Part shown: positions 1 to 6,468 of the stretch, piece after piece | How positions within the stretch are numbered: the first letter of the stretch is position 1 | Layout of the letters: every line of letters begins with the position of its first letter | DNA from: a bacterium | GTDB taxonomy: Bacteria; Patescibacteriota; Minisyncoccia; Moranbacterales; DUUL01 | Assembly: GCA_030641245.1 (NCBI GenBank) | Contig: DAOWHU010000009.1 | Coordinates: 1 to 7,759, forward strand | Length of the DNA: 7,759 bases | Direction: 5' to 3' | The notes under the pieces: generated by a model | The model's input: the letters and a program-made list of their open reading frames with translations, nothing else | Told to the model about the DNA's origin: nothing | Database searches by the model: none | Program-made: the position numbers and the translations under genes

Positions 1-725
1 AAAATGTTCACTTTATTTTTTTTGCGGTTTACTCCGGCCAGTGCCAGGAGTCCTGCACCAAAAAGTAATAAAGTGGCTGGCTCAGGAACAGGAGCTTGTC
101 CCGCTCTTGAAGATGTTATTGAAGAAACATTATCCGAGAGTCTTGCCGAAAATTTCCAGATTTCATCAGACTTCCCCCACTCCAAGATGTCTGCGGCAAG
201 AGCTTCTGGAGTATTTACTCCTTTTGCTCCCCACCAGGCCATGCCGGCGGTGCCAAGAACGCCATCAGGTGTCCCGTCTTCATCGGTGTCATAATTCTCC
301 CACTTAGTGGGTTCCAGCCAAGAGCTTCCATAGTAATTGGCATAAAAATCTAAATACTCACCGTTCCACCAATTTTCCAGTTTTATTTCAAAACGACCCG
401 CAAGAGAAGCGGTTGTTTCGTTTGGGATCCAGTATGTCCAGGTAAGCCGTTTTCCAAAATCTCCGAATGAATACACGACTTCATCTTGAATTTCGAAGTT
501 CGTTGTGCCGATATTGGTGGAATTGACACCGTTTGCCATGTTGGTGAATGTCCCAGCTACTATATCGGATTTCGTAGCGTTCCACCACGGATCATAATCG
601 GGTGATCCGTATACGTTTGGAGCCGCGTCCACGTAGAGCCCGATGGTGGGTGTGGCCATAGAAATATTAAGTGTTAATAGAAAAAGTCCAAATATTGTGA
701 GTAACGTAAACAATTCTTTTTTCAT
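1..725 (-). CDS. Secreted PEP-CTERM sorting-domain protein, 3' end cut by window edge
   Basis: The minus frame is open from the ATG at 725-723 to base 1 (241 codons, no stop, no frameshift). Residues 1-24 form a signal peptide: MKKE, a hydrophobic core, and a likely cut after SMA. Residues 25-205 are a tryptophan- and tyrosine-rich, polar secreted domain that I do not recognise. It contains an acidic DTDEDGTPD loop (146-154) resembling calcium-binding repeats. The tail is a textbook PEP-CTERM signal: VPEPATLL (213-220, PEP at 214-216), a short hydrophobic helix to about 232, then RKK. In known families, exosortase recognises this tail and processes the protein at the cell surface, often in exopolysaccharide producers. 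No exosortase is visible here. The stop probably lies a few codons beyond the edge. The start is fixed: no ATG, GTG or TTG occurs in frame back to an upstream stop. A modest AAGGG lies about 9 bases before the ATG. GC is visibly higher than in the neighbouring genes, which fits transfer or a chimeric contig. Confidence 0.9.
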   Translation of the reverse strand, partial: MKKELFTLLTIFGLFLLTLNISMATPTIGLYVDAAPNVYGSPDYDPWWNATKSDIVAGTFTNMANGVNSTNIGTTNFEIQDEVVYSFGDFGKRLTWTYWIPNETTASLAGRFEIKLENWWNGEYLDFYANYYGSSWLEPTKWENYDTDEDGTPDGVLGTAGMAWWGAKGVNTPEALAADILEWGKSDEIWKFSARLSDNVSSITSSRAGQAPVPEPATLLLFGAGLLALAGVNRKKNKVNI

Positions 726-931
726 TGGTCGAATCCCTTTTTTTGTTTGTTTAAAAAATAAAAAACAGTCGAGTTGCTTGTTTATTTATCGCCTCCTTTC
801 TTGTGAATTTTTCTTATTTTATGATTCAGACAAGACGCGTATTTTAATGGTTAATCTGCTTTTGCCAATTGATAGATGACAGAAACGTCCGAAACGCTTG
901 TCTTAGAGTAACCATGGATTTAAGGAACTGA
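726..931 (-). promoter_or_regulatory. Long structured 5' leader of the PEP-CTERM gene, possible riboswitch or attenuator
   Basis: About 205 bases separate the predicted transcription start from the ATG, and they hold competing helices. Segment A (894-903, AGACAAGCGT on the minus strand) can form a local hairpin with segment B (878-888): GAC/GTC, AAG/TTT and CGT/ACG around a TTCGG loop at 889-893. Instead, AGACAAG can pair perfectly with CTTGTCT in segment C (828-834), with further CGT/ACG pairing. C can also pair with D (800-808): CTTGT/ACAAG and GAAT/ATTC, which ends beside a strong AAGGAGG at 792-798. A-B plus C-D therefore excludes A-C. This layout is typical of cis-regulatory RNA, but I could not match it to a known riboswitch class. 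The pairings are seen by eye; the switching role is inferred. Confidence 0.45.
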
Positions 932-937
932 AAATTT

Positions 938-966
938 ATTCTAGTATACTTCAATCATTTTGTCAA
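938..966 (-). promoter_or_regulatory. Sigma70-type promoter for the PEP-CTERM gene
   Basis: On the minus strand a perfect -35 box TTGACA (966-961) is followed after exactly 17 bases by TAGAAT (943-938), which matches the -10 consensus at five of six positions. Transcription would begin near 931 and run toward the PEP-CTERM gene, leaving a leader of about 205 bases. This is the best promoter match in the window. Confidence 0.75.
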
Positions 967-980
967 TGGTTCTTAATACT

Positions 981-1009
981 AAGGATTTTTTTTAGTGCAT
1001 TTAATCCTT
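981..1009. repeat. 7-base inverted repeat upstream of the PEP-CTERM promoter
   Basis: AAGGATT (981-987) and AATCCTT (1003-1009) form a perfect inverted repeat separated by 15 bases. It lies about 15 bases upstream of the -35 box. No run of T follows on either strand, so it is not an obvious terminator. A regulator binding site is possible but unproven; in such AT-rich DNA a 7-base repeat may be chance. Confidence 0.3.
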
Positions 1010-1058
1010 CCCAGATTCAAACACAATAGCCCCAAAAACTTCCCATTTTAACCTAAAC

Positions 1059-1085
1059 ACCCCAAAACCTTGAAGGTTTTGGGGT
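1059..1085 (-). terminator. Long perfect hairpin after the VanW gene, probable terminator
   Basis: ACCCCAAAACC (1059-1069) and GGTTTTGGGGT (1075-1085) form an 11-base-pair perfect stem with a 5-base loop. It begins 21 bases after the VanW stop in the direction of transcription. The tract after the stem on the minus strand (GTTTAGGTTAAAAT) is only partly T-rich. On the plus strand a T5 run lies some 10 bases beyond the stem. It most likely ends the VanW transcript. Confidence 0.65.
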
Positions 1086-1105
1086 ATTAGCCTATTTTTG
1101 CTTAT

Positions 1106-2464
1106 TTATCTTTTTTTCTTCAACTCCTCAATTATCGCCCCAAATTTTTCATAATACTCATTCCACTGGCGATTTGACCAATCCTTCGGTTTCTCAAGTA
1201 CGATTTGATCGGGGCTAGGATAATTATCAGGATTATCATAGAAACTTTTGAAAATATCTTGAGAAATTTCTCGACCTTGCTGGTCTTTTACTATCTGTTT
1301 TAGGGTGGTTCGTAGTTTGCCGCCGGGAGTTCTTTCGACAACTTCTGGGCCGATTAATTCGACGTCAAAAAGATCTTCTCGAGAATAGAAATCAATATAA
1401 AACTTTTTCTTGGATTCGTCTATTCTGGTTTGGATTAACAAATAATCTTCAGTCGTGTTTTTAATTTTTAAATCTGGCTTGGGAATATAAACGGTGGCAT
1501 CAGTTCCTGGTGGATTGTAATAGTGAACAGGGAAGGAGTGATTGTGGCGTTCTGTAATTTTTAAGCCAGTGTTTAAAGCCGATCTAAAAAGAGTAGTCGA
1601 AATTTGGCAAATACCTCCGCCAAATTCAGGGACAGTCTGATTCTTTTTGATAACCAGTTCCTCTTTATAGCCCGTGGATTCGTCAACTTCTCCTAAAATT
1701 TTGATAAAAGAAAGTTCTTCCTCAGGTTTAATCATAATTCCATCAAATCTAGTGGCCGCTGTTTTAATGTTATGAATACGAGTATCGGTCGAGCCAGTAA
1801 AGTCTGATTTTCCAGTTCCAACCAATTCTTTTATTTGATATTTTTCAGGATTTTCAGTCGATATTTCAGGGAGGCTTTCTATTACGGTTAAGGGAATATA
1901 GAAAGTTTCAGGATTTTCAAGAAGATTTTTTTTGAGTTTTTGATAACTTTTCTCGACTAATAGTTGGCTGCCTTTGTGGCTTTTTTTTAAGATAGTTATT
2001 TGACCGTTTTCGTTTATTCTGAATTTTCCGTTAGTGGGTTCTTGGTTTATATCCTTGGAAATAGAATCAAGAAAAGTCTTAGTTTCATCTTCTTTGATAT
2101 AAACCGTGGAGCTTTTTCGATAGCGAAGTTTGTCTTTAAAGGGTTGACTTAATTCTAAATAGGCGTTTTCGAGTAAGCCTTTTTGATAAACAAAAAATGG
2201 ATTTTCAATTTCCGATGAGTAGCTAGGATCGTAAGTGATTTGATGATCCCAGTCGATAAAATCTTTGAGATAAAATGGAATAAGATTTTCTTCGTTGCTT
2301 CCGAACAAATAAAAAGGTTTTACTAAAATTTCTTGGAGAGGTTTATTGTTGAAAAGTCCCAGCTTGTTTTCCTCTTTAAAGGCTTGAACATTTTTAACGG
2401 CACCCAAAGAAAGAATCAAAAGTAGGGAAAATAGACAAATTTTAAAAAAGTTTGTATTTTGCAT
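1106..2464 (-). CDS. VanW family envelope protein
   Basis: A 452-residue protein with an N-terminal hydrophobic segment (about residues 8-28), acting as a membrane anchor or signal peptide, so the bulk should be outside the membrane. The VanW domain covers about 215-350. It begins at GTGKSDFTGSTDTRIHNI, runs through the PEEELSF strand, and reaches the diagnostic GGGICQISTTLF (282-293) and HNHSFPVHYY. The region before it (about 125-200) fits the peptidoglycan-binding-like domain often found ahead of VanW, but the match is weak. The C-terminal 90 residues resemble the tails of other VanW proteins. VanW occurs in some vancomycin-resistance clusters, but its activity is unknown; nothing here indicates drug resistance, and cell-wall association is inferred. 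The ATG directly follows an in-frame TAA, which fixes the start. No Shine-Dalgarno is visible, and the gene starts just past the hsp20 terminator. Confidence 0.9.
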   Translation of the reverse strand: MQNTNFFKICLFSLLLILSLGAVKNVQAFKEENKLGLFNNKPLQEILVKPFYLFGSNEENLIPFYLKDFIDWDHQITYDPSYSSEIENPFFVYQKGLLENAYLELSQPFKDKLRYRKSSTVYIKEDETKTFLDSISKDINQEPTNGKFRINENGQITILKKSHKGSQLLVEKSYQKLKKNLLENPETFYIPLTVIESLPEISTENPEKYQIKELVGTGKSDFTGSTDTRIHNIKTAATRFDGIMIKPEEELSFIKILGEVDESTGYKEELVIKKNQTVPEFGGGICQISTTLFRSALNTGLKITERHNHSFPVHYYNPPGTDATVYIPKPDLKIKNTTEDYLLIQTRIDESKKKFYIDFYSREDLFDVELIGPEVVERTPGGKLRTTLKQIVKDQQGREISQDIFKSFYDNPDNYPSPDQIVLEKPKDWSNRQWNEYYEKFGAIIEELKKKR

Positions 2465-2488
2465 TTAGAGTTTGTTTAAGAGGTTTTT

Positions 2489-2522
2489 AAAAAACTAAAA
2501 CCAGTCCAGGCTGGTTTCAGTT
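2489..2522 (-). terminator. Intrinsic terminator of the hsp20 transcript
   Basis: On the minus strand AACTGAAACCAG (2522-2511) pairs with CTGGTTTTAGTT (2504-2493) over 12 positions, with one G-U pair and a 6-base loop. A run of six T lies at 2494-2489. It sits 52 bases past the hsp20 stop. This is a classic rho-independent terminator and the strongest in the window. A weaker hairpin with GGG/CCC and ACT/AGT arms (2531-2548) lies between it and the gene. Confidence 0.85.
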
Positions 2523-2573
2523 ATTTCCGTGGGACTCTTTAAGTGCCCTTGTTTATAAATTGGGATAGTCAGT

Positions 2574-3218
2574 TTAAAAACCTCGGACCTGCAATTTTCG
2601 GCTTCTGGCCACTTCCATCTTCGGGAGTCTTATTGTTAGGATTCCGTTTTTCATAGTGGCTTCGGCTTTTTCGGTGACAATTTCAACTGGTAAGATTATA
2701 GATCGAGAAAAGGGTCCCCAGTAACATTCTTGGTAATAATAATTTTCTGAATCAGCCTCTTCGTCTTGAGTTCTTTTTCCTTTGACCGTCACCATTTCGC
2801 TGTTGATGTCGACGTCAAGATCTTCTGGTTTAACCCCAGCGATTGTTGATTTGATAACGATGTCTTTGTCAGTTTGGTAAACGTCAATAGTTAATTGTCC
2901 CTCGGCGTCTACTTCTGGTTCTTCTTCGTCCTCATCTTTTTTCTCTGGTTCGACTGCTAGTTTGGTTGGTTCTGCTGGGGTAATTGGGGAGATTAAATCA
3001 TCACCAGTTTCCTCTTTAATTTCATTATCGGGTTTAACTGAAAGAGATTTTTTCTCATTTTTCGCCGGGTCATCTTTGCTAGGAAATTCATAGGGGTCCT
3101 CGTCTTTCATTTTTTCTTCTTCAGGTTCTGAAAAACTGTTTATTTCGACTTCACTTTCATCGTCAATTCGTTGAATGCCCGTAAGTTTTTCAAAAAAGGA
3201 CTTCTTTTGTTTCGTCAT
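2574..3218 (-). CDS. Hsp20 / alpha-crystallin small heat-shock protein with acidic N-terminal extension
   Basis: A 214-residue ATP-independent holdase chaperone, expected to be cytoplasmic and to bind unfolding proteins. The alpha-crystallin domain spans about residues 106-200. It starts at GQLTIDVYQTDKDIVIK, continues through AGVKPEDLDVDI and YWGPFSRSIILP, and ends with the signature A-x-x-K-N-G-I-L-T-I-R-L-P-K (187-200). A short LQV near the C-terminus (209-211) may serve as the I/V/L-x-I/V/L oligomerisation motif. Before the domain lie about 100 residues rich in Glu, Asp, Lys and Pro, probably disordered, preceded by a short head KKSFFEKLTGI. Typical bacterial Hsp20 proteins are about 140-160 residues, so this one is long; similar heads occur in Candidate Phyla Radiation proteins as I recall them. 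The ATG at 3218 has no Shine-Dalgarno. The gene has its own promoter and terminator, so it is probably a single-gene unit. Confidence 0.93.
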   Translation of the reverse strand: MTKQKKSFFEKLTGIQRIDDESEVEINSFSEPEEEKMKDEDPYEFPSKDDPAKNEKKSLSVKPDNEIKEETGDDLISPITPAEPTKLAVEPEKKDEDEEEPEVDAEGQLTIDVYQTDKDIVIKSTIAGVKPEDLDVDINSEMVTVKGKRTQDEEADSENYYYQECYWGPFSRSIILPVEIVTEKAEATMKNGILTIRLPKMEVARSRKLQVRGF

Positions 3219-3254
3219 AGTTTTTAGTTATTTTAAATTAAGAGATTATTAATA

Positions 3255-3282
3255 ATTCTAACATTCTTTTAAAATATTGCAA
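3255..3282 (-). promoter_or_regulatory. Predicted promoter of the hsp20 gene
   Basis: On the minus strand TTGCAA (3282-3277) and TAGAAT (3260-3255) are separated by 16 bases, a reasonable sigma70-type pair with a good -10 and a moderate -35. The start would be near 3248, leaving a leader of about 30 bases before the ATG. The -35 box abuts the stop codon of the protease gene. Confidence 0.5.
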
Positions 3283-3294
3283 TTAAAGAATGTT
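3260..3294. promoter_or_regulatory. Perfect 10-base inverted repeat over the hsp20 promoter, candidate operator
   Basis: AACATTCTTT (3260-3269) and AAAGAATGTT (3285-3294) are exact inverted copies, 15 bases apart. One arm lies inside the promoter spacer and touches the -10 box; the other lies just upstream of the -35 box and overlaps the end of the protease gene. It differs from CIRCE (TTAGCACTC-N9-GAGTGCTAA) and from HspR sites. A repressor site for heat-shock control is inferred from position. A hairpin ending the upstream transcript is possible, but no T-run follows. Confidence 0.45.
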
Positions 3295-3792
3295 GATATT
3301 GTAAATAAAGTGGACAGCTATGGTTATTGAAAATGTCGTAGAAGCCCAAAGAAACCTTTTTTCTTTGAAGAAAAAAATGGTCAATATCAAAAAAATTGAA
3401 GTTAAAATGTGAACAGTTAGAATGGTAGCAATCGAAAACGGAGTTAATTCTTTCAGTCCTATTTTGAAGTAAAGCAAAGTGAATTCAAACAAACCAAAAC
3501 CTGTTCCAAATAAAAAAGCTTTGAATAAGTTAAAGCAAGTTAGTAGCTTCTCTCCTGATAAGAGAAGTTTCAAGCCCAAGAATTTAAGCGACTCTTCTTC
3601 TAAGACCAAAATTAGAATAAAAATCGAACTAGAAAAGTAAAGGTTATATAAAATTAATCCAGTCAGAATTGACGCAGTTAAAGCCAGAAAGCCTGCTAAA
3701 AAACCTCCAATTACAAAGAGTCCTAAAATAGAATTTCCTAGTTTTTCCTTCCTTCCTTCTTTCAACTTTTTTGCAGAATTATTATCAAGCAC
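3283..3792 (-). CDS. PrsW family (M82-like) intramembrane protease
   Basis: A compact 169-residue membrane protein with about four or five hydrophobic segments (roughly 20-45, 50-64, 84-108, 118-142, 148-168). It carries the three PrsW marks: EEESLKF (65-71) in a membrane segment, FGLFEF (99-104), and HFIYN (161-165) at the C-terminal end, with another histidine at 128. In Bacillus PrsW the paired glutamates and a late histidine are needed for site-1 cleavage of an anti-sigma factor, probably through a metal ion; substrate and function here are unknown. The protein is shorter than typical PrsW (over 200 residues). The start is GTG, immediately after the valS TAG with no gap, so translation is probably coupled. 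No later ATG, GTG or TTG suits better. A related glutamate-dependent membrane protease family such as CPBP is the alternative, but the spacing of motifs favours PrsW. Confidence 0.75.
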   Translation of the reverse strand: MLDNNSAKKLKEGRKEKLGNSILGLFVIGGFLAGFLALTASILTGLILYNLYFSSSIFILILVLEEESLKFLGLKLLLSGEKLLTCFNLFKAFLFGTGFGLFEFTLLYFKIGLKELTPFSIATILTVHILTSIFLILTIFFFKEKRFLWASTTFSITIAVHFIYNINIL

Positions 3793-6444
3793 CTATTTCG
3801 ACTCAGTTGGCAGTTGTTTTTCGATATCTTTTATCTTTATCTTTATTTTAGCTTTCTTAGCTTTTTCTTTGGCCACAATTTCTTGCGGGGCATTGCTAAT
3901 AAATTGTTGGTTTTTTAATTTATTGTCTAAGGATATTAGAAAGCCTTTGAGTTTTGTTAGCTCCCTTTTCAATTTTTTCAGTTCTTTTTCTGGGTCTACA
4001 ACTCCTTTTAGCGGAATGTAGATTTTGATTGAAGCAACTTGTCCGTAAAAAGCGTTGGGAATTTCAGATCCAGTTTTAGTGATTTCAATTTTTTCAATTG
4101 AGGTCTTGAGATTTTTCAAAAGATTTTTTTCTTTTTCAAGTTCAGGTAGTTTGTCTCCGGCTTGAACAAAAACTTCGATTTTGTCTTGAGGATTTAATTT
4201 GTATTGAGCTCGAGCATTCCTGATAATGATAATAATTTGTTTAATCAAAGTAAAACTATCGGCTTCTCGGGAGTATTTTTGGTATTTAGTTTTTTCAGGC
4301 ATTGACTCAATCATCAGCATCGAATCAGTGATTTTTTGCCAAATTGTCTCAGTTATAAATGGGGCAAAAGGATGCCAGAGGCGCAGTAGGTCTCTTAAAA
4401 TTTCAGACAAAATAATTTGCTTAGAAGCATTGGTTTCAATTTTACTAATTTCTAAATACCAATCAGCAAAATCGTCTCGAGTGAATTTTCTCAATCTTTC
4501 TCCGGCCGCAGAGAATTCATGATTTTCAATATCTTTTCGAATTGCGGTATTGAGTTGGTGCATTCGAGCTAGTATCCATTGATCGGCTGAGGTCAAATCT
4601 GATGAAGTTAGGTCGACTATTTTCTTGGTTGAGGTGGGCTTTTCGAACTCTAATTGATGCAAAACAAATCGAGCGATATTCCAGATTTTGTTGATAAGAT
4701 TTCGGTAACCTTCAATTTTTCGTTCAGACATTTTCATATCATTTCCGGCAGTGCTTCCGATTAGCAAAGAAAGTCGAACGGCATCGGTTCCGTATTTTTC
4801 AATCATTTCAATGGGGTCGATTCCGTTGCCTTTGGATTTACTCATTTTTTTGCCGTGTTGGTCCAAAATCATTCCGTGTAAATAAACTTTTTCGAAAGGG
4901 ATTTCGTTAACGGCAAAAAGCGACATCATAATCATTCGAGAAACCCACAGAGTCAAAATTTCGTAACCAGTGTTTAAAACTTGAGTAGGATGAAATTTAG
5001 TTAAGTCGCCAGATTTTTCATTATCTTTGAAGTTATTAGGCCAGCCTAAAGTGGAGAAAGTCCACATTCCAGAAGAGAACCAAGTGTCTAAGGTATCTAG
5101 ATCTCGAACCCAACCGCTTCCCGGAGTTTTGACTTGAACTTTTATTTCGTCGTCTTTATACCAAGCTGGAATTTGATGACCAAGCCAAATTTGACGAGAA
5201 ATGCACCAGTCGTGGAGATTTTCCATCCAGTCTTGATAACGTTTGGTAAATCTGGCGGGAATGAATTCGATTTCTTTGGTTCGAGAAACTTCCAAGGCCT
5301 TTTCTTTCAAAGATTTTCCGCCTAATTTTTCCAGTTTTTTATCAACCGAGATGAACCATTGTTCGGAAGGAAGATGTTCAATGATGGTATTGCATCGATA
5401 GCAAATAGAAATATTATTTTCGATTTCTTCTTCTTTGATTATCAAGTCTGATCTGACTAGTTTTTTGACAATCTCTTTCCGAGTTTCTAAGGCAGATTTT
5501 CCAGAAAATTTCTTGAAACCATTTTTGATTTTACCTTGTTCGTTGATAACCTGAATGGTCTTTAAGTCGTTTCTTTGGGCTATTTGCCAATCAATTATAG
5601 CGTGAGCGGGAGTAACACCAAGAGCTCCAGTCCCAAAATTCATATCAACTTCGTGGTCAGCAATAATCTTAATTTCTAGATCGATACCACAAAAATTGGC
5701 TTTAAAAGTTTTTCCAATCAAATCTTTATAGCGACTGTCTTTGGGGTTAACGGCTATGGCGGTATCTCCGAGTTTAGTTTCTGGTCGAGTAGTAGAAATG
5801 GTAATCGGAAAATTTTTGTCGTATTTAAACGTGTATAAAATTGATTTTTCAGCTTTGTACTCAACTTCATCGTCGGCCAAAGTGGATTGGCAATGCGGAC
5901 ACCAATTAACAATTCGTTTTCCTCGATAAATTGCTCCAGCTTCGTGCATATCAATGAACATTTTTTCGACAGCCGTTTTTCGTTGATCGTCCAGGGTAAA
6001 AGCCAAACGAGACCAATCTAAACTGGCTCCCATTCGACGAGCTTGATTTAAGATAGTGGATTGAGTGGTTTTCATAAATTTCCAGGCCTCTTCCATAAAT
6101 TTTTCTCGACCGATATCATGACGGGTTTGCTTTTTTTCTTTAAGCAATTTTTTTTCAACTACGTTTTGAGTGGCGATAGCAGCGTGGTCAGTTCCGGGCA
6201 GCCATAGAGTCCGGTAACCGTTCATTCGATGATAACGAATCAAGAGGTCCTCAATAGCCAACATAGAAGAGTGGCCCAGGTGAAGTTTGTCGGTGATGTT
6301 GGGAGGGGGGAGAATAATGGTGTAGGGTTTGGCATTTTTAGGTAAATCTAAATTATCTGGATTAAATTTTCCAGAATCTCCCCAGTATTTATAGATTTTT
6401 TCTTCGTTTTTTTTAGGGCTGTAAGTCTTGGCTAAAGTTATCAT
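3793..6444 (-). CDS. valS: Valyl-tRNA synthetase
   Basis: A full-length 883-residue class I synthetase that charges tRNA-Val with valine in the cytoplasm. The Rossmann catalytic core has PPPNITDKLHLGH (HIGH-type HLGH at 55-58), PGTDHAAIATQ (84-94) and KMSKS (533-537). The inserted editing domain carries TTRPET (218-223) and GTGALGVTPAH (271-281); it hydrolyses mischarged threonine in this family. Two CxxC pairs, CPHC (182-185) and CYRC (348-351), look like zinc ligands. The helical anticodon-binding domain is about 620-750, and the C-terminal 65 residues, rich in Lys, Glu and Leu, form the coiled-coil tRNA arm. WFSSGMWTFSTLGWP and NTGYEILTLWVSRMIM favour ValRS over IleRS or LeuRS. The ATG is fixed by an in-frame TAG five codons upstream; there is no Shine-Dalgarno. 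It lies 24 bases after the ligase gene and abuts the PrsW gene. Confidence 0.97.
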   Translation of the reverse strand: MITLAKTYSPKKNEEKIYKYWGDSGKFNPDNLDLPKNAKPYTIILPPPNITDKLHLGHSSMLAIEDLLIRYHRMNGYRTLWLPGTDHAAIATQNVVEKKLLKEKKQTRHDIGREKFMEEAWKFMKTTQSTILNQARRMGASLDWSRLAFTLDDQRKTAVEKMFIDMHEAGAIYRGKRIVNWCPHCQSTLADDEVEYKAEKSILYTFKYDKNFPITISTTRPETKLGDTAIAVNPKDSRYKDLIGKTFKANFCGIDLEIKIIADHEVDMNFGTGALGVTPAHAIIDWQIAQRNDLKTIQVINEQGKIKNGFKKFSGKSALETRKEIVKKLVRSDLIIKEEEIENNISICYRCNTIIEHLPSEQWFISVDKKLEKLGGKSLKEKALEVSRTKEIEFIPARFTKRYQDWMENLHDWCISRQIWLGHQIPAWYKDDEIKVQVKTPGSGWVRDLDTLDTWFSSGMWTFSTLGWPNNFKDNEKSGDLTKFHPTQVLNTGYEILTLWVSRMIMMSLFAVNEIPFEKVYLHGMILDQHGKKMSKSKGNGIDPIEMIEKYGTDAVRLSLLIGSTAGNDMKMSERKIEGYRNLINKIWNIARFVLHQLEFEKPTSTKKIVDLTSSDLTSADQWILARMHQLNTAIRKDIENHEFSAAGERLRKFTRDDFADWYLEISKIETNASKQIILSEILRDLLRLWHPFAPFITETIWQKITDSMLMIESMPEKTKYQKYSREADSFTLIKQIIIIIRNARAQYKLNPQDKIEVFVQAGDKLPELEKEKNLLKNLKTSIEKIEITKTGSEIPNAFYGQVASIKIYIPLKGVVDPEKELKKLKRELTKLKGFLISLDNKLKNQQFISNAPQEIVAKEKAKKAKIKIKIKDIEKQLPTESK

Positions 6445-6468
6445 ACAATGAAGGGTCTAAAGTTTTTG

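Noticed and set aside
855..875. Sigma54 promoter (TTGGCAAAAGCAG on the minus strand), as used by some PEP-CTERM genes
   Set aside because: The GG and GC elements do not have the required spacing or sequence, and a near-consensus sigma70-type promoter lies upstream.
4..879. Open frames on the plus strand at 4-294, 41-307 and 643-879
   Set aside because: They lie opposite the PEP-CTERM gene and its leader, and their translations lack recognisable domains or ribosome sites. The minus-strand frame has a signal peptide and sorting tail.
800..903. Known c-di-GMP (GEMM) or fluoride riboswitch in the PEP-CTERM leader
   Set aside because: The conserved core sequences of those classes as I know them are absent; only generic competing helices are seen.
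1106..2464. Vancomycin resistance gene
   Set aside because: VanW-domain proteins are common outside resistance clusters; no vanH, vanA, vanX or regulator genes are present here.
3260..3294. CIRCE (HrcA) operator at hsp20
   Set aside because: The arms AACATTCTTT/AAAGAATGTT and the 15-base spacing do not match TTAGCACTC-N9-GAGTGCTAA.
4226..5954. Short open frames inside valS on both strands (4226-4522, 5134-5325, 5741-5929 plus; 5754-5954 minus)
   Set aside because: All fall within the fully conserved valS coding sequence and have no domain, start context or codon pattern of their own.
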